Shown here one piece after another: positions 51,915 to 61,453 of a stretch of 64,000 bases of DNA; the stretch's first letter is position 1; every line of letters starts with the position of its first letter. The position numbers and the translations under genes were made by a program. The notes below the pieces were generated by a model that saw only the letters and a list, made by a program, of their open reading frames with translations, was not told the origin of the DNA and did no database searches. The stretch lies in contig NZ_QLMH01000012.1 of the NCBI RefSeq assembly GCF_003259935.1, positions 34,846 through 98,845 of the forward strand, written 5' to 3'. Source of the stretch: Paranoxybacillus vitaminiphilus (lineage in GTDB: Bacteria > Bacillota > Bacilli > Bacillales > Anoxybacillaceae).

Positions 51915-52508
51915 TTGATTGGATTGGAGTATATTTTAAGCTTATACAATATGCAGCATATTGAGCTTGCGGAAAGGTTAGGAATAAAAAAACAAAATAT
52001 TAATTTATGGATTAAACGAAAGCAAAACATTCCTAAAAAATATTTGCCCATTTTAAAAGAAATGTTTGGAATTGAAGAAGAATATTTCACTAAAGAATTA
52101 ACAGAAGTTGAAAAATTAGAAATCCAAAAAGAAAAGCTAAAGCGGGATTTAAAGCCGGTCATTAAAAATTATGAACAGCAATTTATGATTGGTGATATGA
52201 ACGATATTATTGAAGTGCCGATATACGATAAAGATGAAATCAACGCGATTGAGCGGAGCATTGAAAAAGCGAAATTAGTATCAAAGTTTAAACAAGCAAT
52301 TGAAATCGTTGATGATCACCCATATTTAGATACGTTTAAATTAATCGTGGAGCTATTGGAAAAAGCGCAGCACGAACCAATTTTACATAAAACGGTTGAA
52401 GCATTGGCACATTATTGTGAAGTTTTACCGGATTGGGTTTCTTCCGGTCCGGAGCAGGACGAATTCGAGAGTGAACTGTTTGAAGTTTTTGATGATCATA
52501 ATTTTTAG
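51915..52508 (+). CDS. XRE-family regulator next to the type I R-M genes
   Basis: A 197-residue protein with an N-terminal HTH ([24 protein letters not shown], about residues 13-36) and a helical, acidic C-terminal half of unknown family. The start is TTG 51915 after AGGGATG. It ends 17 bases before hsdM in the same direction, so it probably controls or accompanies the restriction system like a C protein, or acts as a target-dependent switch. The C-terminal part is not recognised. Confidence 0.75.
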   Translation: MIGLEYILSLYNMQHIELAERLGIKKQNINLWIKRKQNIPKKYLPILKEMFGIEEEYFTKELTEVEKLEIQKEKLKRDLKPVIKNYEQQFMIGDMNDIIEVPIYDKDEINAIERSIEKAKLVSKFKQAIEIVDDHPYLDTFKLIVELLEKAQHEPILHKTVEALAHYCEVLPDWVSSGPEQDEFESELFEVFDDHNF

Positions 52509-52525
52509 AAAGGGAGAAAATACAA

Positions 52526-54043
52526 ATGGCAACAGCAAACATCGGCTTCGAAGAAACACTATGGAAAGCAGCGGATAAATTAAGAGGCAGTATGGACTCA
52601 AGCGAGTATAAACACGTTGTGCTTGGTCTTATTTTCTTGAAATACATCTCTGATAAATTCGAAGCAAAATATAATGAGCTTGTCGAAGAAGGAGAAGGCT
52701 TTGAAGAAGACCGCGATGAATATACAGCGGAAAATATATTTTGGGTTCCGAAAAAGGCAAGATGGAGTTTCATTAAAGACCACGCGAAAGATCCAAAAAT
52801 CGGACAATATATCGATGAAGCGATGATTGAGATTGAAAAAGAAAATCCAAGCTTAAGAGGGGTTTTAGATAAGCGATATGCACGCCCTGAATTAGATAAG
52901 CGGCGTCTCGGCGAGCTAATTGATTTAATCTCGACGATTAAATTGCATGATAAAGATGAAAAAGACTTGCTTGGAAGAGTATATGAATACTTCCTTGGCA
53001 AGTTTGCCAGTGCGGAAGGAAAGGGAGGCGGAGAATTCTATACTCCGACAAGCGTCGTTAAAACATTAGTCGAAATGATTGAACCGTATAAAGGAAGAAT
53101 TTACGACCCGTGCTGCGGCAGCGGCGGGATGTTTGTGCAAAGCGAAAAGTTCGTCGAAGAGCATCAAGGGAAAGTGAGCGATCTTTCCATTTATGGACAG
53201 GAACTAAACTCAACGACTTGGAAACTTTGCAAAATGAACCTTGCGATTCGCGGGCTGGATGGCAACATCGGCGAACATCATGCCGACACATTCCACGATG
53301 ACCTGCACAAAACATTAAAGGCAGACTACATTTTAGCCAACCCTCCTTTTAACGTCAGCGATTGGGGCGGCGACAAATTAACCGATGACGTTCGCTGGAA
53401 ATACGGCATCCCGCCTGCAAGCAACGCAAACTACGCGTGGCTGCAGCATATCATCTACCATTTGGCGCCAAATGGGGTTGCGGGGGTTGTTCTTGCGAAT
53501 GGTTCATTAAGTTCCAACACGTCGAATGAGGGCGAAATTAGAAAGAACTTGTTAGAAGCGGATTTAGTCGACGCAATTGTCGCTCTTCCAGATAAGCTGT
53601 TTTACTCAACAGGTATCCCTGTCTGCCTATGGATTTTAAACCGCAATAAAAAAGACAATCCGAAATTTAGAAGCAGGGAAAAAGAAATTTTATTTATTGA
53701 TGCGAGAAATCTTGGAGTGATGGTAGACCGGACACATCGGGAATTAACGGATGAAGATATTAAGAAAATAGCGGAAACGTATCATAACTGGAGAAATATA
53801 AACGGTCAGTATGAAGATATAAAAGGCTTTTGCAAGTCGGCAACATTAGACGAAGTACGTGAGCATGAATATGTATTAACACCGGGTAGATATGTTGGGA
53901 TCGTTGATATGGAAAACGATGATGTTCCTTTTGAAGAAAAAATGGCGGCCTTGACGAGTGAACTAAGTGAGTTATTTGCAAAATCAAGGCGTCTAGAGGA
54001 TGAGATTAGAAAGAATCTGAGGATGATTGGATATGGTCTGTGA
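52526..54043 (+). CDS. hsdM: Type I restriction-modification methyltransferase subunit M
   Basis: A 505-residue N6-adenine methyltransferase. The N-terminal helical domain begins [20 protein letters not shown]. Motif I is D194-PCCGSGGMF and motif IV is N272-PPF. With two M and one S subunits it forms the modification enzyme; with R subunits, the nuclease. The ATG follows AAAGGGAG. It overlaps hsdS by 11 bases. Confidence 0.97.
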   Translation: MATANIGFEETLWKAADKLRGSMDSSEYKHVVLGLIFLKYISDKFEAKYNELVEEGEGFEEDRDEYTAENIFWVPKKARWSFIKDHAKDPKIGQYIDEAMIEIEKENPSLRGVLDKRYARPELDKRRLGELIDLISTIKLHDKDEKDLLGRVYEYFLGKFASAEGKGGGEFYTPTSVVKTLVEMIEPYKGRIYDPCCGSGGMFVQSEKFVEEHQGKVSDLSIYGQELNSTTWKLCKMNLAIRGLDGNIGEHHADTFHDDLHKTLKADYILANPPFNVSDWGGDKLTDDVRWKYGIPPASNANYAWLQHIIYHLAPNGVAGVVLANGSLSSNTSNEGEIRKNLLEADLVDAIVALPDKLFYSTGIPVCLWILNRNKKDNPKFRSREKEILFIDARNLGVMVDRTHRELTDEDIKKIAETYHNWRNINGQYEDIKGFCKSATLDEVREHEYVLTPGRYVGIVDMENDDVPFEEKMAALTSELSELFAKSRRLEDEIRKNLRMIGYGL

Positions 54044-55292
54044 AAGCTGGAAAACTTATAGGTTAGATGAAGTATATGAATTTAGCTCTGGTTTATCCAA
54101 AAAAAGAGAAGAGTTTGGATTCGGTTATGATTTTTTAACTTTTAAAGATGTATTTAACAATTATTTTGTACCAAATGAACTATCAGAACTTGTTAATTCA
54201 ACAGATAAAGAAAGAGAAAAATACTCGATAAAAAAAGGAGATGTCTTCTTAACAAGGACAAGTGAAAAACAAGATGAACTAGGTATGAGCTCTGTTGCTT
54301 TAAAAGATTATCCGAATGCGACATTTAATGGATTCACAAAAAGATTAAGGCCCAAAAATAATGTTGAAATACTGCCAGAATATGCTGGCTTCTACTTTAG
54401 GTCTCCACAGTTTAGAAGCCAAGTTAATAGTATGTCATCAATGACCACTAGAGCAAGTTTAAATAATTCTATGCTAGCTTCATTAAAAATCGTACTACCT
54501 TCAATAAAAGAACAAGAGAAAATAGCTAATATATTGCTATCTCTACACAAAAAAATAGAAACTAATAATGAAATTAACACAAAACTCGAAGAAATGGCAC
54601 AAGCTATTTTTAAACATTGGTTTGTTGATTTTGAATTTCCGAATGAAAATGGCGAGCCTTATAAATCAAGTGGCGGAGAAATGGTTGAAAGTGAGATAGG
54701 GATGATTCCAAAAGGATGGAAAATACAAGGTTTGGATGAAATTGCTGATTTTTTAAATGGATTAGCGATGCAGAAATTTAGACCACAAGAAGATGAAAAA
54801 TGGCTACCAGTGTTGAAAATTAGAGAGTTAAGACAAGGATTTACTGATAATAATAGTGATAAATGTTCAGAAAATATCGAAAGGAAATATATTGTTGATG
54901 ACGGTGATATTATTTTTTCATGGTCTGGCAGCTTATTAGTAGATATATGGTGTGGTGGTAAATGTGGATTAAATCAGCATTTGTTTAAAGTAACATCCAA
55001 AAACAACGAAAAGTGGTTTTATTATCATTGGATTCGAATTCATTTAGAACGGTTTATAAGGATTGCTGAAAGTAAAGCAACTACAATGGGGCATATAAAA
55101 AGAAAAGATTTATCAGATGCTAAGGTTTTAATACCATCAGAAGACATCTACCTTAAAGCAAACAAAATATTCAAGCCTATATTTGAAAAAATAGTAAATA
55201 TAAAAGTTGAATCAAAGAAACTTAGGGAAATAAGGGACATTCTACTCCCAAAACTCATGTCAGGCGAAATCCGTGTGCCTTTAGAATCGTAA
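54033..55292 (+). CDS. hsdS: Type I restriction-modification specificity subunit S
   Basis: A 419-residue protein with two target recognition domains (about 1-150 and 215-375), each followed by a conserved helix ([21 protein letters not shown] near 165-185, and [19 protein letters not shown] at the end). Low GC compared with hsdM and hsdR suggests TRD exchange by horizontal transfer. ATG 54033 lies in the hsdM end, with GAGGAT upstream. The DNA target cannot be read from the sequence. Confidence 0.93.
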   Translation: MVCESWKTYRLDEVYEFSSGLSKKREEFGFGYDFLTFKDVFNNYFVPNELSELVNSTDKEREKYSIKKGDVFLTRTSEKQDELGMSSVALKDYPNATFNGFTKRLRPKNNVEILPEYAGFYFRSPQFRSQVNSMSSMTTRASLNNSMLASLKIVLPSIKEQEKIANILLSLHKKIETNNEINTKLEEMAQAIFKHWFVDFEFPNENGEPYKSSGGEMVESEIGMIPKGWKIQGLDEIADFLNGLAMQKFRPQEDEKWLPVLKIRELRQGFTDNNSDKCSENIERKYIVDDGDIIFSWSGSLLVDIWCGGKCGLNQHLFKVTSKNNEKWFYYHWIRIHLERFIRIAESKATTMGHIKRKDLSDAKVLIPSEDIYLKANKIFKPIFEKIVNIKVESKKLREIRDILLPKLMSGEIRVPLES

Positions 55293-55294
55293 GG

Positions 55295-55411
55295 CGCTGT
55301 TTTAATGAAGTTGGAAATACGGTAGCCAAGCTTGAGGAAAAGAATTCTAGCAGGAACAAGAACAAGCGGCAAATCATTCACAGTGCGGAACCCAAGATTG
55401 CACAACTCTAA
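55295..55411 (+). pseudogene. Coding remnant between hsdS and hsdR
   Basis: An open frame of 38 codons without a start gives CFNEVGNTVAKLEEKN ... SAEPKIAQL and a stop at 55411. It looks like the end of a lost gene. Most type I loci with such a spacer carry an accessory gene or integrase there; the family is not recognisable from this length. Confidence 0.3.
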
Positions 55412-55449
55412 GAGCTATTCAGACAATCGTTATTGGGGAGAGGATAGGT

Positions 55450-58400
55450 GTGAGTTTGTTGGAGAATTTTACAGAAGATAAGTTAGAAGAAGCGGCGATT
55501 GAAATCCTTCGGGAATTGGGGTATGAGTATGCTTTCGGGCCGGACATTTCATGCGACGGCGGGTATCCTGAAAGAAAAGATTATAGAGAAGTCATCCTCG
55601 AACAGCGTGTAAAAGATGCGTTATTTAAAATCAACCGGGACCTCCCTGAAGAAGCTTTAGAAGAAGCGTATCGCAAAATCATTACGTTTAACAGTCCTAT
55701 ATTAGAAGAGAACAACCGTTATTTTCACCGCTTGCTCGTTGATGGGATTGAAGTAACTTTTCGCGAGAACGGCGAAATAAGAACAAAGAAAGCGTACATT
55801 GTTGATTTTCATCATCCTGAAAATAATGAGTTTTTAGCAGTTAATCAATTTACTGTCATTGAAAAAGAAGAGAGACGGCCTGATTTAGTTATATTCATTA
55901 ACGGCATACCTTTAGTAGTTGTGGAATTGAAATCGGCCAGCGATGAAAAGGTCGGCATTGAAAATGCGTATACGCAAATTCAAACATATAAAAGAGATAT
56001 ACCATCATTTTTTTACTATAACGCATTTTGTATTTTATCCGACGGGATTAATGCTAAAGCAGGAACGATTACTTCTGATTATGAGAGATTTATGAATTGG
56101 CGCACGATGGATGGCGAGACGATTGAGCCTCTCCATGTTCCGCAATACGAAGTAATGTTCCGTGGAATGCTGGCGAAAGAACGGCTGCTTGACATTATTG
56201 AAAACTTCATTTTTTTTCAAGAAGTGAAAGAAGAGGAAAAAGATGCAGAGGGAAAGAAAATCGGCGAAAAAAAGACAATTATTAAAATTCTTGCGGCTTA
56301 TCATCAATATTTTGCCGTGAAAAAAGCAGTCGAAAAAACGAAAGAAGCCGTCAGCGAAAAAGGAGACAGAAAAATCGGTGTCATTTGGCATACACAAGGT
56401 TCGGGAAAAAGTTTTACAATGGTTTTTTATACAGCACAATTAGTAAAGCAATTAAATAATCCGACGATTGTTGTTATTACAGATCGAAATGATTTAGATG
56501 ACCAGTTGTACAGCACATTTGCAAAATCAGAAGAAATTTTACGGCAAACTCCGAAACAAGCGCATGTTCGAAGATTAACAGACGAGCAGAAAAAGAAACA
56601 AGCGAAAGAAAAGGCAAAAGAGATAAATGGGCTGTATGATTTGTTAAACGGCAGAGAATCAGGAGGAATCATTTTTACAACGATTCAAAAATTTATGCCT
56701 GAAGAAGGTGAAATGCCTGTTTTAACAGAGCGAAGAAATGTCATCATTATTGCTGATGAAGCGCATCGCAGTCAATATGGGCTCGAAGCGAAGACAAATA
56801 CGAAAACGGGAGAAGTAAAGTATGGCTTTGCCAAATATGTGCGAGATGCCCTCCCTAATGCTTCTTTTATTGGCTTTACCGGAACACCGATCGAGCTGGA
56901 AGACAAGTCAACTCCAGCGGTATTTGGAAATTATATCGATATATATGACATGACAAGAGCGGTAGAAGATGAGGCAACGGTTAAAATTTATTACGAGAAT
57001 CGAATTATTAAACTGGAAACAGATGATGAAGAACTAAAGAAAATTGATGATGAGTTTGAGGAAATCACTGAAGGGCAGGAACAAACTGAAAAAGAAAAAT
57101 ATAAATCAAAGTGGTCACGTCTTGAAGCGGTTGTCGGTTCGCCTAATCGTTTGAAAAAGCTTGCTAAAGATATCGTCGAGCATTTTGAAGAAAAAGCGAA
57201 GACGATTGACGGCAAAGCGATGATTGTTTGTATGAGCCGAAGAATATGTGTCGACCTTTATGACGAAATCGTCAAGCTAAGACCAGAATGGCACAGTGAT
57301 GATGTAAACAAAGGAAAAATTAAAGTCGTGATTACGGGCAGCGCCGGCGATGAAGACAAACTTCAACCACATATTGGCGGCAAGCAGAGAAGAGATATAT
57401 TGGCGAAACGAATGAAAGATAACAGCGATGAACTTAAGATTGTCATTGTGCGTGATATGTGGCTCACAGGCTTTGATGTTCCGTCGATGCATACGATGTA
57501 TATTGATAAGCCGATGCAAGGGCACAATCTCATGCAGGCCATCGCAAGGGTCAATCGAGTCTTTAAAGATAAACCGGGGGGAGTAGTTGTTGACTATTTA
57601 GGCATTCTTGAAAGCTTAAAGAGGGCGTTGCGTCAATATACAGACAGTGATAAGAAAAATACAGGCATTGATACTTCCGCAGCGGTTGCCGTTATGATGG
57701 AGAAGCTGGAAGTTTTAAGAGGAATGATGCACGGGTTTGACTATACAGATTATATGGGAACTTCCCAAGCGGCCAGAATTCGGGCGATTACAGGCGGAAT
57801 GAACTTTATTTTAGGCAAGCCGGAAAAAGAGCAGAAAGATTTTAAGCAGTTTGCGGTCGAATTAGCCAAAGCCCATTCGCTGTGCGCGGCAACTGAGGAA
57901 GGGAAAAAATATGCGCTGGAAGTCAGTTATTTTAAAGCCGTAAAGGCAAGTTTAACAAAGCTTGACATAAAAGGACCGCCAAAGAAATCGAAAAAAGAAA
58001 TTGAAGCGCGCGTTCAACAAATGCTCGAACGTTCTATCATATCTGAAGAAGTCATCGATGTATTTGATGCATTAGGAATAAAGAGACCTGATATTTCCAT
58101 CTTGTCAGAGGAGTTCCTGCAAGAAGTAAAAGAGTTAAAGTATAAAAACCTTGCCGTTGAAATGTTGCGAAAGCTTTTGGAAGGCAATATTAAGTCAATG
58201 GAAAAAAGAAACTTAGTAAAGTCCGAAAAATTTTCCGAAAAGCTCAAAAAAGCTCTTAACAAATACAAAAACCAAGCGATTACGAACGCAGAAGTGATCG
58301 AAGAGTTAATTCAAATGGCAAAAGAAATGAAACGAGCAAGAGAGCAGGAAAAAGATTTAGGCTTAACTGAAGATGAAATTGCCTTTTACGACGCTTTAAC

Positions 58401-58698
58401 GGCTGATGAAGCGGTAAAAGAGTTCATGACGGATGAAACATTAAAGAAAATTGCCCAGGAGCTTACAAGCTCAATCAGGGCCAATATCACCATTGACTGG
58501 AGCATTAGAAAAAGTGCCCAAGCTGGAATGCGGCGGATTATTAAACGGCTTCTTAAAAAATACGATTATCCGCCAAAGCAAGCAAAACATGCATTAGATA
58601 TCGTAATGCGGCAGGCAGAGTTAATGTGCGGCCATGTAAGTGTCGAAGATATCGTATACGACCGGGCCGCTGAGAGCAGGGAAGATTATACAGTTTAA
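55450..58698 (+). CDS. hsdR: Type I restriction endonuclease subunit R
   Basis: A 1082-residue motor nuclease. The N-terminal PD-(D/E)xK nuclease has D145 (RRPDLVIF) and E159-L-K161. The SF2 translocase has Walker A TQGSGKSF around 315-322, D436-E-A-H439, FTGTPIE, and motif VI region [13 protein letters not shown]-terminal helical domain (from about 800) binds HsdM. The start is GTG 55450 after GGGGAGAGG. It lies 157 bases after hsdS and is closed by a strong terminator. Confidence 0.97.
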   Translation: MSLLENFTEDKLEEAAIEILRELGYEYAFGPDISCDGGYPERKDYREVILEQRVKDALFKINRDLPEEALEEAYRKIITFNSPILEENNRYFHRLLVDGIEVTFRENGEIRTKKAYIVDFHHPENNEFLAVNQFTVIEKEERRPDLVIFINGIPLVVVELKSASDEKVGIENAYTQIQTYKRDIPSFFYYNAFCILSDGINAKAGTITSDYERFMNWRTMDGETIEPLHVPQYEVMFRGMLAKERLLDIIENFIFFQEVKEEEKDAEGKKIGEKKTIIKILAAYHQYFAVKKAVEKTKEAVSEKGDRKIGVIWHTQGSGKSFTMVFYTAQLVKQLNNPTIVVITDRNDLDDQLYSTFAKSEEILRQTPKQAHVRRLTDEQKKKQAKEKAKEINGLYDLLNGRESGGIIFTTIQKFMPEEGEMPVLTERRNVIIIADEAHRSQYGLEAKTNTKTGEVKYGFAKYVRDALPNASFIGFTGTPIELEDKSTPAVFGNYIDIYDMTRAVEDEATVKIYYENRIIKLETDDEELKKIDDEFEEITEGQEQTEKEKYKSKWSRLEAVVGSPNRLKKLAKDIVEHFEEKAKTIDGKAMIVCMSRRICVDLYDEIVKLRPEWHSDDVNKGKIKVVITGSAGDEDKLQPHIGGKQRRDILAKRMKDNSDELKIVIVRDMWLTGFDVPSMHTMYIDKPMQGHNLMQAIARVNRVFKDKPGGVVVDYLGILESLKRALRQYTDSDKKNTGIDTSAAVAVMMEKLEVLRGMMHGFDYTDYMGTSQAARIRAITGGMNFILGKPEKEQKDFKQFAVELAKAHSLCAATEEGKKYALEVSYFKAVKASLTKLDIKGPPKKSKKEIEARVQQMLERSIISEEVIDVFDALGIKRPDISILSEEFLQEVKELKYKNLAVEMLRKLLEGNIKSMEKRNLVKSEKFSEKLKKALNKYKNQAITNAEVIEELIQMAKEMKRAREQEKDLGLTEDEIAFYDALTADEAVKEFMTDETLKKIAQELTSSIRANITIDWSIRKSAQAGMRRIIKRLLKKYDYPPKQAKHALDIVMRQAELMCGHVSVEDIVYDRAAESREDYTV

Positions 58699-59069
58699 AG
58701 ACTTGATTTTCATCGACTGTTTGTTAAATGGGTTATCTGATTCTCTCCGAATCAACAAAAGGGTGGCGAAAGGAATTAAGAAGTCGGGAACGAAAACATA
58801 TAAATAATGAACGAACTGCATGGATGAAACCGCACCATCGATCAAGCATTAGTGGTGCGGTTTTTTGTTGAGATAAGTGGATGATTTCTTGTGGACAGTT
58901 TGCATAAACATTTGAGCGTTAAAGGCAGAGAAGTGGTGATTATTAAATAAACTTATGAAACTTCAAATCATGAAGAGGCTATACCGGAACGCTGCTGTTG
59001 TACAACTGCTTGCCGATAGCTGTTGGACGATCGGGCTCGTTCATCCTGTCAGATAAACTTGTATATCTG
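58699..59069. other. Gene-free gap after hsdR
   Basis: Apart from the terminator at 58828 no feature is supported. A frame ending at about 58807 (LRINKRVAKGIKKSGTKTYK) and a short ORF near 58970-59056 look like coding debris. Confidence 0.4.
58828..58866 (+). terminator. Rho-independent terminator of the R-M operon
   Basis: AACCGCACCA pairs with TGGTGCGGTT, followed by TTTT. Confidence 0.88.
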
Positions 59070-59099
59070 TTGACTTAAGTAAATATCTAATGGTATTTT
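59070..59099 (+). promoter_or_regulatory. Possible promoter of hicAB
   Basis: TTGACT (59070-59075) and TATTTT (59094-59099) with an 18-base spacer, about 80 bases before hicA. Confidence 0.4.
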
Positions 59100-59182
59100 A
59101 TATATTGAAATCTCATGGACTGGTATTATATTTGGTATCATTTTCAACGTTTATGCATATAATAAATTTAGGAGAGATAACC

Positions 59183-59446
59183 TTGTCTAAGATAAGGAAG
59201 AGATTCGAAAGGATACTTATCAATCCCAATGATATAAAATGGGATGAACTTAGAACGATTGCAGAACATTATGGTTTAACAGTTAAACCGCCGAGTAGAG
59301 GAAGTCACTACAAAGTTTATTATGAAAATGATACAGAAAATACCATGGTAACTGTCCCGGTCCATCATAACAGAGTAAAACCAGTTTATGTTAAAAGGAT
59401 TATCTCGCTCATTGAACAAAATACAAGTGAGGAGGATTCATTATAA
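59183..59446 (+). CDS. hicA: HicA-family mRNA interferase toxin
   Basis: An 87-residue protein with the double-stranded-RNA-binding-like fold. The catalytic histidine is H42 in PPSRGSHYKVYY; TVPVHHNRVKPVYVKRII is the typical end. TTG 59183, with AGGAGAG seven bases upstream, is the best start; the frame is open for 31 codons before it, but only through promoter DNA. It overlaps nothing and precedes hicB by five bases; the pair should be coexpressed. Confidence 0.88.
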   Translation: MSKIRKRFERILINPNDIKWDELRTIAEHYGLTVKPPSRGSHYKVYYENDTENTMVTVPVHHNRVKPVYVKRIISLIEQNTSEEDSL

Positions 59447-59451
59447 ATACT

Positions 59452-59871
59452 ATGAGTGCTATAGAATATTATATGGGGTTAGCATATAAGATTCATTTAG
59501 AACCTATTTCAGAAGAAGATGGCGGGGGATGGTTAGCTACAATTCCAGAGTTAAAAGGTTGTATGTCAGATGGTGAGACTCCAGAAGAAGCGATAAAAAA
59601 TTTAGAGGATGCAAAATTTGAATGGTTAACAGAAGCGATTGAAAGGGGAATAACTATTCCTGTTCCATCTAAACAGCCTGATGATGAAGAATATAGCGGA
59701 AAGTTTACGTTAAGATTACCGAAAAGTATGCACAAACAGCTAGCGCAAGAAGCCAAACAAGAAGGTGTTAGTCTTAACCAGTATATTTTACATTTACTTT
59801 CATACAATAGCGGTCAAAAAAATACGATTAATAGATTACTGAAAGAAATAGAAAATTACAAAAAAAATTAG
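59452..59871 (+). CDS. hicB: HicB-family antitoxin
   Basis: A 139-residue antitoxin. The N-terminal partial RNase H fold has GGGWLATIPELKGCMSDGETPEEAI (about residues 24-48), and the C-terminal ribbon-helix-helix part is FTLRLPKSMHKQLAQEAKQEGVSLNQYI, which would bind the operator and repress the operon. GAGGAGG is 15 bases from ATG 59452, a weak spacing. A toxin-antitoxin pair next to R-M and CRISPR genes helps hold the island. Confidence 0.9.
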   Translation: MSAIEYYMGLAYKIHLEPISEEDGGGWLATIPELKGCMSDGETPEEAIKNLEDAKFEWLTEAIERGITIPVPSKQPDDEEYSGKFTLRLPKSMHKQLAQEAKQEGVSLNQYILHLLSYNSGQKNTINRLLKEIENYKKN

Positions 59872-59934
59872 CAAAGCAATCAATGTGGCGAGAATTATCT
59901 TCTACAAGAGAAGCGTTGGTGTAAGTACTTGTAG

Positions 59935-60225
59935 TTATATATCGATGGAGGATGATTTCGTTGCCTTCCTCATCCTGACCAATTGGGCGTGAAGGGAGAC
60001 ATCTTTTTTTGTTTTTTTTAAGGAACGAAGATGCATCAATATTTCGTTTTCAATACATCGGGCCGCATAGGTGGCAAGTTTTGTTAATAGCTTTCAATCG
60101 CCTTAATAAGGCCAATCGTACAGATGAAAATTAAATATTCCTTATCTTCTCCGGTGTTTTCAAATGTTTTGATATTGTAAGAAAAGTACAGCGTAAAATT
60201 ATTATCTATTCAGCAGGGCTTTTAC
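59935..60225 (-). pseudogene. sigK: Decayed 5' part of sigK
   Basis: On the minus strand, frames joined by small shifts read [56 protein letters not shown] and [11 protein letters not shown], then a damaged IDI at 59935-59946. This is the first part of SigK region 2 onward, nearly unchanged against recalled B. subtilis SigK ([23 protein letters not shown]). The match stops at 59935, and the next SigK residues reappear only at 37535-37366. Stops and shifts show it is not functional. Start region not recognisable. Confidence 0.85.
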
Positions 60226-60401
60226 TCGAAGAAAAATGTAACAGCTTTTGGAGAGGTTCTGTTATCATTGGCTGTTGATTTTTCACCCATCTTATCATAA
60301 GGTGACTGTTTTTATACTTAGTCAACTATCAATAAAGTTCTATAGACTGTTATGCTTATTGAACAATCGAATTCCGTTACTTGAATCAGGGAATTTCTTT
60401 T

Positions 60402-60776
60402 TTAAGACATTTTACCTAACTGTGTTTTATATTCGTTTACCAGTTTTTCAATACTTCTTAAATTTCCTCTACCTAGTTTTCCATAATAATCTGTATGTTG
60501 CTCGACTGCTTTCAAAGCTATTCGTAATTGATCTACACCATAATCTTTATATATATTCTCTAAATAGTAACGAGTAGCTTCGGTATTAATCGTTCGGGTA
60601 TATTTTTTGCCTTGCATCATCGAACAAAATGCTTCAATATAATGATAAGCACTGCCTTGGTGCATTCCAATTTCTCTATAGAGACTATTAGCAGCAGATG
60701 TTTTATCGATTTTTTTATGGTAGACTTTTTTTGCGTAATCATAACTTTTTTCGATCATTTCTCTGGTTATTTTCAT
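60402..60776 (-). CDS. Unknown 124-residue protein, related to N-terminal part of some HNH-type defence proteins
   Basis: The ATG at 60776 has a strong SD (AGGGAGGGG). The protein is helical and basic: KITREMIEKSYDYAKKVYHK, then IGMHQGSAYHYIEAF, then RTINTEATRYYLENIYKDYG. From memory, this layout occurs as the N-terminal half of HNH endonucleases and restriction-type proteins; here it stands alone and no nuclease motif is present. It lies between the two sigK remnants and faces hicAB. The relation is inference. Confidence 0.6.
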   Translation of the reverse strand: MKITREMIEKSYDYAKKVYHKKIDKTSAANSLYREIGMHQGSAYHYIEAFCSMMQGKKYTRTINTEATRYYLENIYKDYGVDQLRIALKAVEQHTDYYGKLGRGNLRSIEKLVNEYKTQLGKMS

Positions 60777-61041
60777 AGATATCCCCTCCCTATTTTATGG
60801 AATCATTTCTCTTGCTTTCTAAAGTATAGCACATTTAGATGCAGTTGCGGTTTAGCAAATTTTCAGATTGACATCATATTTAAACATATACGGTTATTAA
60901 TAGTTGCAACGTATTAAATATGGATTTTTTTCTTTATAAGAGTACCAAAATTAAGGTTAATTTTGATGACGGCTGGTTAAACAGAAAAATGAGTAATCAC
61001 TGTGAACGATTGTTTCCTTATTTTACATAGTTGTTTTTATT

Positions 61042-61265
61042 CCGCTTTTCTTTTTCGTTTCGATAAAATTCGGAAGCATTTTTATCAGTGCTCGCTTTTC
61101 AATCAGTTAGACGTAGCTTCTTTGAAATGCCAAGTTCTTTGGCGGTTTCCCGATGCAAATCAAGGTCAAACCGTCTGATAATCACTTTTTTTCATGCTCA
61201 TCGAGAATGCTGATTTTGTTTACCTTCTCCTTCTAAAGCTTCTATCTCAATGATATACAAGTTTT
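61042..61265 (-). pseudogene. sigK: Decayed 3' part of sigK, copy 2
   Basis: On the minus strand, with frameshifts: ILDEHEKK, VIIRRFDLDLHRETAKELGIS, RSYV, a stop, LIEKRALIKML and NFYRNEKEKR. These are region 4 of SigK including the DNA-binding helix (AKELGISRSYVSRIEKRALMKM). It is more complete than copy 1, which lost the middle. It directly precedes leader 2, as copy 1 precedes leader 1, so leader plus sigK end was duplicated as a block. Confidence 0.85.
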
Positions 61266-61266
61266 T

Positions 61267-61453
61267 GTCGTCGACCTCCAATCGTGCAGAAATCCCGGGG
61301 GATCGACGACAATTTGCTTTTGAAAGAAAAAGGGAGAAAAGAGAAGGAAATAAATGAAAAAGAAAGCATTGATAAAATATTCCATTTGCATTAAAATGAA
61401 AATAACATGATTTCCATTTTTATTAAAACGCTACTATATCAGCGATTTCTTGG
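61267..61453 (+). promoter_or_regulatory. CRISPR leader 2 with promoter
   Basis: Nearly the same as leader 1: hairpin GTCGTCGACCTCC (61267-61279) with GGGGGATCGACGAC (ending 61310), and promoter TTGATA (61369-61374) - 17 bases - TAAAAT (61392-61397). It would drive array 2 to the right. Confidence 0.85.

Noticed and set aside
52336..53001. 221-residue antisense ORF spanning the XRE gene and hsdM
   Set aside because: Ser-rich shadow crossing two real genes and their intergenic SD.
56035..56439. 134-residue antisense ORF in hsdR
   Set aside because: Shadow of the translocase domain; no SD and Phe/Cys-rich composition.
59090..59182. N-terminal extension of hicA
   Set aside because: Hydrophobic translation of AT-rich promoter DNA; TTG 59183 has the SD and gives the family length.
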